63,415 nt of DNA from Candidatus Ozemobacteraceae bacterium (lineage in GTDB: Bacteria > Muiribacteriota > Ozemobacteria > Ozemobacterales > Ozemobacteraceae), in the NCBI GenBank assembly GCA_035373905.1, contig DAOSOK010000034.1, forward strand, positions 1-63,415. The letters run 5' to 3'. A model generated the notes under the pieces. That model did not search any database and was not told where the DNA came from. It worked only from the letters and a program-made list of their open reading frames with translations. Within the stretch, counting starts at the first letter, position 1; the number at the start of each line of letters is the position of its first letter. The position numbers and the translations under genes are program-made. Below, in pieces: positions 57,925 through 63,415 of the stretch.

Positions 57925-60444
57925 TCATCGGGGCTCCGAGGCAGGTGCCGGGAGCGCGCCAGAGGCGGTAGAGATCGCCGCGGGAGCCGCGGTCGCGTGC
58001 CGCTTCAGATGCCGGTCGAGCCACTCCTCCATCTCGGCAAGGGCCTGCATGATGCCCTCCCGCGAACGGTAGCCGTGGCCCTCGAAGGGGAGAACGACGT
58101 GGCGGACGGTGCCGCCGTGACCCCGGACGGCTGCGAACAATCGCTCGCTCTGGATGGGGAACGTTCCGGTGTTCTCGTCGAGTTCGCCGTGCAGCAGCAG
58201 GAGCGGTTCCGTAATCCGGTCGGCGTAGGAAAAGGCGGACAGGCGGTGGTAGACGTCGGGAGCCTGCCAGTAGGTGCGGCGCTCTCCCTGGAAGCCGAAC
58301 GGCGTCAGCGTGCGGTTGTATGCGCCGCTGCGCGCGATGCCAGCGGCGAACAGATCGGTGTGGGCCAGCAGGTTGGCCACCATGGCCGCCCCGTAGCTGT
58401 GGCCGGCAACCGCGATCCGGTGCGGTTCCGAGACGCCCCGGCGCACGAGTTCGTCGACGGCGGCTTTCGCTCCCGCCGTGATCTGCTCGACGAAGGTGTC
58501 GTTCGCTTCGCGAGGCTTGCCCACGACGGGAATCTCCGCATCCATCAGCACGGCATACCCGTTCAGCAGCATGAACAGGATCGAAGCGCCCTGGGGCCGC
58601 GTGAACCGGTTCGGCTCCGCCCGCACCTGAGCCGCGGTGTCGGTTGCGGTGTATTCGCGAGGATACGCCCAGAGGACGGTCGGAACGCGTGTTCCGCTCG
58701 TATAGCCTACAGGATAATACAGGGTGCCGGACAGGGGAATGCCGTCGGCGCGGGAATAGCGGATCACTTCTTTCCGGATGGCGGTCAGCTCCGGCGCGGG
58801 ATCGGTGAATTTGGTGATCTGCACGGCCTCGGTGGCGGAACTCCCGGAAAGCGGAACGAGTCGGTAGTTGGGAGAAAGGGCGGGGGTTTCGAACTTCGTG
58901 ACGAGTGCCGTGGCAGATGCGTCGGCGATGTCCACGACCGACTCGTACGTTCCCGAAGCGGCCCGGAACAGCTCGGTCACGGCGCGGGTCTCGAGGTTGA
59001 ACGAGCGCAGGAATGGGTAGTTGCCGTCCGGTGTCGCCCCGTCGCCGCTCAGCCAGATGCAGGAGTTACGGATTCGTGCCACGCGCCGGCCGTCGGGGAG
59101 CGTTTCCGCCAGTGGCGTGCCGGGATCGTTATACTCGTCGTTGACCGATCTCGAGACCAGAAGAGGACAGGACGACGCCGGCGCGGGCCGGTTGATGTCG
59201 AACACTCTGGTTGTCAGCCATTCGTTTTCCTCATCCACATCCGTGATCAGCGCCTTTCCTGGCGCGTCGAGCCAGTCGGCGCCGCTGAACCGTTGCGGCA
59301 GGTCGGTTACCGGCGTCGGGCCCGCGTCGAACGGGGCCTGCGTGAAGAGTCGGTCGCGGAACGCGGCCGTGGCGAGCGGGTCACCGCCGTCGAGCGCCTC
59401 GGCCCAGAACAGCGTCGCAGGCATGAGAGGCATCCACTGCACCGACCGAGGGCCCGTCGCGACGCCGTTGATCGGAATCTGTTCGCCGGCCGGCAGGTTG
59501 GCGATGATGCGCAGGAGCGCTCCCGACGATGCATCGCGGATCTCGAGCACGTGCCCGGCCAGGTCGGCCGGAACGACGTGGGAGAACGGCTGGGTCAGCC
59601 GGTCCGTCAGCAGATATCGACCGTCGGGCGAAATGTCGCCCTGGCGGAACAGGTCGGGCTTGCCGACCGGCGTGGCCGAGGCCGTCTCGATGTCGACGCG
59701 CACGAACTGCGACGTGGCGAAATGGGCGAACTGCACATCGTGAAACGAGGTTTTGAGCAGGTCCTGGAAGGTGCGTGCCTTGACGAACTTGCCCGATGCC
59801 TCTTCTGCGGCCGGTCCCGGCGGAACGGGCGGTTCCTGCGGCGGGTCGCCGCGGTCCGGTGGAACGATACATGCGAATAGAAAATAGCTTCCGGTTGCGT
59901 CCCCGGGCCGATATTCCCACTGGTAGGGGGTGGCCAGAAGGTCGTTGAGTCCCTGCAGGATGCAGTGCCCCTTTCCCGACGCGGGATCGAACTTCCACAG
60001 TTCCGCGCCGCCGGGGGTGTACATGACCGCGGCGATGGTCCTGCCGTCCGGCGACCAGCTGGGGTAGCCGGCCTTCCCGTCCGGGGGAAACTGGAGTTCG
60101 ACGGCCTGGAGGGATTCAAGGTCGAGGACGCTGCCGCCCGTCATGTACGACGTGCGTTGCCGCATGTTCGAATCCCGGTAAAATCTCATGCCGGCCAGCC
60201 GCAGGATCGGTCGGGCGAGATCCGAAAGCGGCACGTGATTCCGATGCTGAATGAGCAACACCTTTCCGCCGCGCGGCGAGACGCGGGCGGTCGGCGTCGG
60301 CGGCGAGTCGACGATCGTTATGATCCGCGGGGCCGGCAACTTCCACATCTGCTGGGCCACGGCCGGAACGGCCAGGCAGCCTGCGGCCAGGGCGATACCG
60401 GCCAGCAGGGAAAACGCTCGTGAAACGGGTGATGTCACAGCCAT
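57925..60444 (-). CDS. Exported prolyl-oligopeptidase-fold peptidase, S9D (glutamyl endopeptidase-like)
   Basis: An 839-residue serine peptidase. Signal peptide SLLAGIALAAGCLAVPAVAQ (cleavage near AQ-QM). A beta-propeller-type N-part (about 60-560) has repeated WSPDGRTIAAVMYTPG-type strands. The alpha/beta hydrolase C-part (about 590-830) has AVAGHSYGAAM (nucleophile Ser, about 683), HGELDENTGT (Asp, about 755) and PFEGHGYRSREG (His, about 790). The stretches GKPREANDTFVEQI and RSGAYNRTLTPFGFQGERR are hallmarks of the chloroplast/cyanobacterial glutamyl endopeptidase group. GAGGAAGG precedes ATG 60444. It is followed by a five-gene export operon after 34 bases. Confidence 0.92.
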   Translation of the reverse strand: MAVTSPVSRAFSLLAGIALAAGCLAVPAVAQQMWKLPAPRIITIVDSPPTPTARVSPRGGKVLLIQHRNHVPLSDLARPILRLAGMRFYRDSNMRQRTSYMTGGSVLDLESLQAVELQFPPDGKAGYPSWSPDGRTIAAVMYTPGGAELWKFDPASGKGHCILQGLNDLLATPYQWEYRPGDATGSYFLFACIVPPDRGDPPQEPPVPPGPAAEEASGKFVKARTFQDLLKTSFHDVQFAHFATSQFVRVDIETASATPVGKPDLFRQGDISPDGRYLLTDRLTQPFSHVVPADLAGHVLEIRDASSGALLRIIANLPAGEQIPINGVATGPRSVQWMPLMPATLFWAEALDGGDPLATAAFRDRLFTQAPFDAGPTPVTDLPQRFSGADWLDAPGKALITDVDEENEWLTTRVFDINRPAPASSCPLLVSRSVNDEYNDPGTPLAETLPDGRRVARIRNSCIWLSGDGATPDGNYPFLRSFNLETRAVTELFRAASGTYESVVDIADASATALVTKFETPALSPNYRLVPLSGSSATEAVQITKFTDPAPELTAIRKEVIRYSRADGIPLSGTLYYPVGYTSGTRVPTVLWAYPREYTATDTAAQVRAEPNRFTRPQGASILFMLLNGYAVLMDAEIPVVGKPREANDTFVEQITAGAKAAVDELVRRGVSEPHRIAVAGHSYGAAMVANLLAHTDLFAAGIARSGAYNRTLTPFGFQGERRTYWQAPDVYHRLSAFSYADRITEPLLLLHGELDENTGTFPIQSERLFAAVRGHGGTVRHVVLPFEGHGYRSREGIMQALAEMEEWLDRHLKRHATAAPAAISTASGALPAPASEPR

Positions 60445-60491
60445 GAATCCGCCTTCCTCGATGAACGGGTTCGAACGTCGCAGCAGTCGCA

Positions 60492-60500
60492 AGTATAGCA
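60492..60500 (-). promoter_or_regulatory. Extended -10 promoter of the S9D peptidase gene
   Basis: Minus strand TGC-TATACT (TGn at 60498-60500, -10 at 60492-60497); no good -35. The leader to ATG 60444 is about 40 bases. Confidence 0.6.
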
Positions 60501-60587
60501 CTTCCCGATCTGCAGATGACGCAGATGAAATCGAAAACAAAATTGCCCGTTTCCGTATCTGCGGATCCATTCCTGCCGTATTGCCTG

Positions 60588-60596
60588 TGGTATGCT
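60588..60596 (+). promoter_or_regulatory. Extended -10 promoter of a tiny membrane-protein gene
   Basis: TGG-TATGCT (60588-60596), with six bases to ATG 60603. The -35 region is not recognisable; this implies a leaderless or nearly leaderless mRNA. Confidence 0.5.
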
Positions 60597-60602
60597 ACGG
60601 AT

Positions 60603-60815
60603 ATGCGACGCATGACGATTTTTCCCGGCGCGAGGGGAGGCTACCTGCTCGAATTCCCGCTCATGGCCCTCGGAAGCGGGATACTGGCCGGTATCCTGTC
60701 TCCGCTTCTGCCGGAACCCTGGAATCTCGTTCCCTGGGCCGTTTTCGTCGTCGCTTTGGCGGCCTGGTTCCTCTACGACCGGTTCTGCCCCGGCTGGCGT
60801 CCGAAGCGCGACTGA
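60603..60815 (+). CDS. Tiny two-helix membrane protein
   Basis: A 70-residue protein starting MRRMTIFPGARGGYLLEFPLM. Two hydrophobic helices (about residues 14-34 and 40-56; GSGILAGILSPLLPE and WAVFVVALAAWFLYD) are followed by a basic tail (RPKRD). No SD, but a -10 sits six bases upstream. It ends before a terminator at 60921, which supports a real transcript. Unknown family. Confidence 0.5.
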   Translation: MRRMTIFPGARGGYLLEFPLMALGSGILAGILSPLLPEPWNLVPWAVFVVALAAWFLYDRFCPGWRPKRD

Positions 60816-60920
60816 GCAGGCATTCCCGCAGCCAGGTCCCGATTCCCCGCATTTTGCCCTTTCGATGAATGGCGTTCCGGAATTGGCAAAACCTCTCCGA
60901 AAATCGCGAGGAAGAGGGGG

Positions 60921-60949
60921 GCCAGCCTGCATCTGAAGGCCTGGCTTTT
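60921..60949 (+). terminator. Terminator after the tiny membrane protein
   Basis: Stem GCCAGCCT (60921-60928) with AGGCCTGGC (60937-60945, one bulged base), 8-base loop, then TTTTCTC. It also lies just after the stop of the convergent gene. Confidence 0.7.
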
Positions 60950-60959
60950 CTCGCGCCGT

Positions 60960-63227
60960 TCAGCGAGGGGCGACTTCCTGCAGACGTTTGATGAACGCCT
61001 CTATTTTTTCATTGCCGGGGGATGCGCGGCGGGCGATCTCGATGTGCTTCCAGGCCTCGCCGAACTGTTTTTCGCGTGCGGCCATCACGGCCATCATGAA
61101 GCGGGCGTGCGCGTTGGTCGGCTGCCGCTGGAGCAGTTGCCGCAGGCTGTCGCGGGCCGCCGGGTAATCGTTGCGGCTGAAGTGGCGCAGGCCGGCCTTG
61201 AGATCCGCTTCGTCACGGATATCGGGGGTTCCCTTCCCGGCCGCCGCGGGCGCCGTTCCCGGGGTCGCCGGCGTCGATGGCCCGCTGCTCGCGGCCATGG
61301 CTGCCTGTTTTCGCCGGAACGCGATGAACCGGTCGCGGATCTCCAGTGCGATCTCGGCCACGCGCGGTTCGGGCAGGTTCAGATGGGTGTCCTCAAACTC
61401 GACCATGATCGACCGGAACCCCACGCGGTACATGGCATAGTTGGTCATATTATTTTCGTTGGTGCCGACGCTGAAGCTGAGCCGGCGCGCGATATCGGCG
61501 CCCGGCACCTGAAGATCGCCGATCCGGATGTCCTTGATGATGGCTTGGCCGGATGACGAGGCCCGCTTCAGATTCTCGCGCCCCATCGTCTCGAGGCTGT
61601 CGATCAGGTCCCGGACGGCGCTTCCGTCACGCATGAAGAACAGCGACAGGCCGTTGGGACTCGCCGCGCTGGGGTGGCCGAACGCCAGTCCCTGCACCGC
61701 GATGAACTGCGGCAGCAGCGCGTTCAGCTTCTCGGCCGGCATCCCGCCATAGAGTGCCTTGAGCTTCATGACGCCGAGATCGCTTTGCTGGACCTGCCAG
61801 GGCCCCCCGCCGAACCGGCTTTCCATGCCCATGAGAATCGGGCTCAGATCCAGGCGCGGCGTCTGCTTCCCGAACGTGTAGGTGTCGGGAAAGCTGATCG
61901 CAGAGGTGCGCAGTGGCGGGTTCTCGAGCACGTCCCACAGGCGGTTGCGCCCGTGCAGCTGGCAGATCGCATCGATGAACTTCCGCCCGCCGAGATACAC
62001 TTCCTGAAAATAGCGCCTATTATATGTCTGGAGATTGTCGCCCTCTGACTCTTCCTTCTTCGGATCGACGCCGGCCGACAGGAAACGGGCGAACTCCATC
62101 ACCTCGCGGTCGAGCCCGAGCGCCGTTCCCAGCGAGTCTTGGACGAAGACGGCGTGGCCCTCGATGACGGCGTTGAACGCCGACATGGCCTCCTGGTCGG
62201 TCATGCCCAGCAGTGTGTCCTTCAGGTTCAGATACTGATCCTGCAGGGCGTGCGTCATTTCATGAGCGACCAGCACCCGAACCAGGTTCGGTGTGAACGA
62301 GGCATTGATGCCGATCTTCTCCATCATCAGGCTCATGTTGCGGGGAAGCAGGTGCAGGGTTTTGTCGTGAAATCCGTATTTCCCGAGAAGCGACTGGACC
62401 ATCGTGAGCGACTGCTGGAGCGCCGCCTGGCGGGTCGAGGCCTCGGGCTGATGAGGGAACAGGTTGCGCAGCTGCGGAAACAGGTCGTCCGACAGCGAAT
62501 TGGCGGTCACGAAACGGGAAGAGACCGATACGAGCGGGGGCGTCTTGAACGTCCTGCCAGCGGCTTTTTCCACCTCGGGCTGGATCTCGCGGACGATCGC
62601 CTCGGCCTCGGCCTGCGTGAAAATCATCGGTCCGAGGGGGAACGTATATCCGAGAATCGTTTCGATATACGGAGTGCCGGCCTCGAGCTCGTCGGCCATT
62701 TTTTTCACGAGATCGACCTGGTCTTTGGACATCTTTTCCTTGTAGGTGCCCAAGGTTCCGAGGAACTTCATGCCGGTCGAGGGATCTGTATCGAGAAGCC
62801 GAAGCGTGCCGACCTGCAGATACGCGACCCCGGTGGCGAGTTCTCCTTCGTCGGCGAGTGTGCTGCCGTACACCGTCATGCCCATCGGATGCCCCAGCAG
62901 AGATGACTTTTTCAGAAGTTCGACAGCCTTCTGCTTGTCTTTGGCGACTCCTTCACCCGAGGAATACGCGATGCCGAGCAGCAGAAGCCCGTCGGGATCG
63001 TCCTTCTCGACGGCCTTGGCAAACCACCGGGTGGCCTCCCCGTGGTCCTTTTCCGTCCCTTTCCCGTGCTGGCAGCAGATGCCGAGCCGCACCTGGGCCT
63101 TTGCGTTCCCCTCATCCGCGAGCTTCCGCAACTCGGCCAGCGGGTCTTCCTTCTCAGAACGCGCCTGAGTGGCGAAAACCAGGAGAAAACAGAAAACGGC
63201 GAAGATCCATCGCGATCGGAAGCTCAT
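60960..63227 (-). CDS. Exported Sel1-repeat/zincin (HEMTH) metalloprotease-like protein with C-terminal TPR
   Basis: A 755-residue protein. Signal peptide FRSRWIFAVFCFLLVFATQARS. Two or three Sel1 repeats (about 35-130; GICCQHGKGTEKDHGEATRWFAKA, GIAYSSGEGVAKDKQKAVELL). The middle domain (about 175-620) contains LVAHEMTHALQDQ (zinc-binding H-E-x-x-H, about 322) and, about 33 residues later, NAVIEGHAVFVQD (the downstream E as third ligand of a gluzincin). A Pro/Ala linker precedes a small TPR domain (about 660-755; LRHFSRNDYPAARDSLRQLLQRQPTNAHARF). The catalytic site looks complete, so peptidase activity in the periplasm is likely. The family is not one I can name. Confidence 0.82.
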   Translation of the reverse strand: MSFRSRWIFAVFCFLLVFATQARSEKEDPLAELRKLADEGNAKAQVRLGICCQHGKGTEKDHGEATRWFAKAVEKDDPDGLLLLGIAYSSGEGVAKDKQKAVELLKKSSLLGHPMGMTVYGSTLADEGELATGVAYLQVGTLRLLDTDPSTGMKFLGTLGTYKEKMSKDQVDLVKKMADELEAGTPYIETILGYTFPLGPMIFTQAEAEAIVREIQPEVEKAAGRTFKTPPLVSVSSRFVTANSLSDDLFPQLRNLFPHQPEASTRQAALQQSLTMVQSLLGKYGFHDKTLHLLPRNMSLMMEKIGINASFTPNLVRVLVAHEMTHALQDQYLNLKDTLLGMTDQEAMSAFNAVIEGHAVFVQDSLGTALGLDREVMEFARFLSAGVDPKKEESEGDNLQTYNRRYFQEVYLGGRKFIDAICQLHGRNRLWDVLENPPLRTSAISFPDTYTFGKQTPRLDLSPILMGMESRFGGGPWQVQQSDLGVMKLKALYGGMPAEKLNALLPQFIAVQGLAFGHPSAASPNGLSLFFMRDGSAVRDLIDSLETMGRENLKRASSSGQAIIKDIRIGDLQVPGADIARRLSFSVGTNENNMTNYAMYRVGFRSIMVEFEDTHLNLPEPRVAEIALEIRDRFIAFRRKQAAMAASSGPSTPATPGTAPAAAGKGTPDIRDEADLKAGLRHFSRNDYPAARDSLRQLLQRQPTNAHARFMMAVMAAREKQFGEAWKHIEIARRASPGNEKIEAFIKRLQEVAPR

Positions 63228-63315
63228 GAACAACGCGCCCCTTTCGTCCGGCTGCTTGCCCCGGCGTCGCTCTGCTTGTGAAGCCCGATGACCCGCCCGC
63301 ATGCCATCTCCGACC

Positions 63316-63345
63316 ATCCTACCAACCCCTTCGGCCGTCAGTCAA
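63316..63345 (-). promoter_or_regulatory. Sigma-70 promoter of the Sel1-zincin gene
   Basis: Minus strand: -35 TTGACT (63340-63345), 18-base spacer, -10 TAGGAT (63316-63321). The leader is about 80 bases. Confidence 0.62.
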
Positions 63346-63415
63346 TCGCCACTCTCCGGAATCAGCAATTCTCAGTGAGCGTTCTGGTACGGGTTTTGAG
63401 GGGAACCTCTGTCGG

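Noticed and set aside
1..63415. tRNA, rRNA, CRISPR, insertion sequence or prophage
   Set aside because: I looked for T-loop GGTTCGA-type motifs, regularly spaced direct repeats, transposase and integrase motifs and saw none.

Overview
The window is high-GC, gene-dense bacterial chromosome, with about 46 protein-coding genes and almost no free space. I see no tRNA or rRNA gene, insertion sequence, phage gene or CRISPR array. A LolA-like protein, lipoproteins, a periplasmic-type prolyl isomerase and an HlyD/ABC-2 export set suggest a diderm (Gram-negative-type) cell. The many TPR proteins, zinc-ribbon fusions, bacterial enhancer-binding proteins and class III cyclase fit a free-living, signalling-rich member of a deep or little-studied phylum. 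A Riflebacteria/Ozemobacteria-like lineage is my guess; the sequence does not prove it.

Layout. 84-4015 (minus): a TPR/zinc-ribbon protein with a sigma-54 activator, a GNAT-like protein, and a small secreted Gly-Gln-Ser repeat protein. 4215-6194 (plus): an MscS channel with a cyclic-nucleotide domain and a YkgJ-like cysteine protein. 6275-7684 (minus): pyruvate kinase. 7837-17489 (plus): TPR protein, pgeF, pdxJ, a fibronectin-III lipoprotein, a double-PpiC isomerase, RNase Y and a YmdB-type phosphodiesterase. 17515-17844 (minus): a one-cysteine thioredoxin-like protein.

17946-28837 (plus) is a tightly packed seven-gene run. It encodes a degenerate glycyl-tRNA synthetase alpha-subunit homologue, a LolA-like protein, a NucS-like protein lacking the catalytic lysine, a TM2/TPR membrane protein, two histidine kinases and an NtrC-type regulator. 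This is the best candidate for an undescribed system. 28855-34915 (minus) is a four-gene operon: ptsI, a DUF192 lipoprotein, an O-antigen-ligase-like TPR protein and a histidine kinase. It diverges from surE-birA through two promoters whose -10 boxes overlap. 36661-38784 (minus) is a low-complexity secreted protein.

38972-48229 (plus): a YvyF-like protein, then an operon starting with a GrpE-like/zinc-ribbon/TPR fusion followed by valS, tyrS, thrS, an unknown protein and a DUF3006 protein, closed by a strong terminator. 48284-52556 (plus): a TPR membrane protein and a membrane class III cyclase, which could supply the ligand for the channel at 4215. 52560-60444 (minus): an S9D-type peptidase followed by a YbhGFSR-like export operon in which the double ATPase is split into two genes. 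The window closes with a tiny membrane protein (plus) and a Sel1-zincin fusion (minus).

Signals recur clearly. Many genes have near-consensus sigma-70 promoters with 17-base spacers. Several have the -10 box 5-9 bases from the start codon, suggesting leaderless mRNAs.
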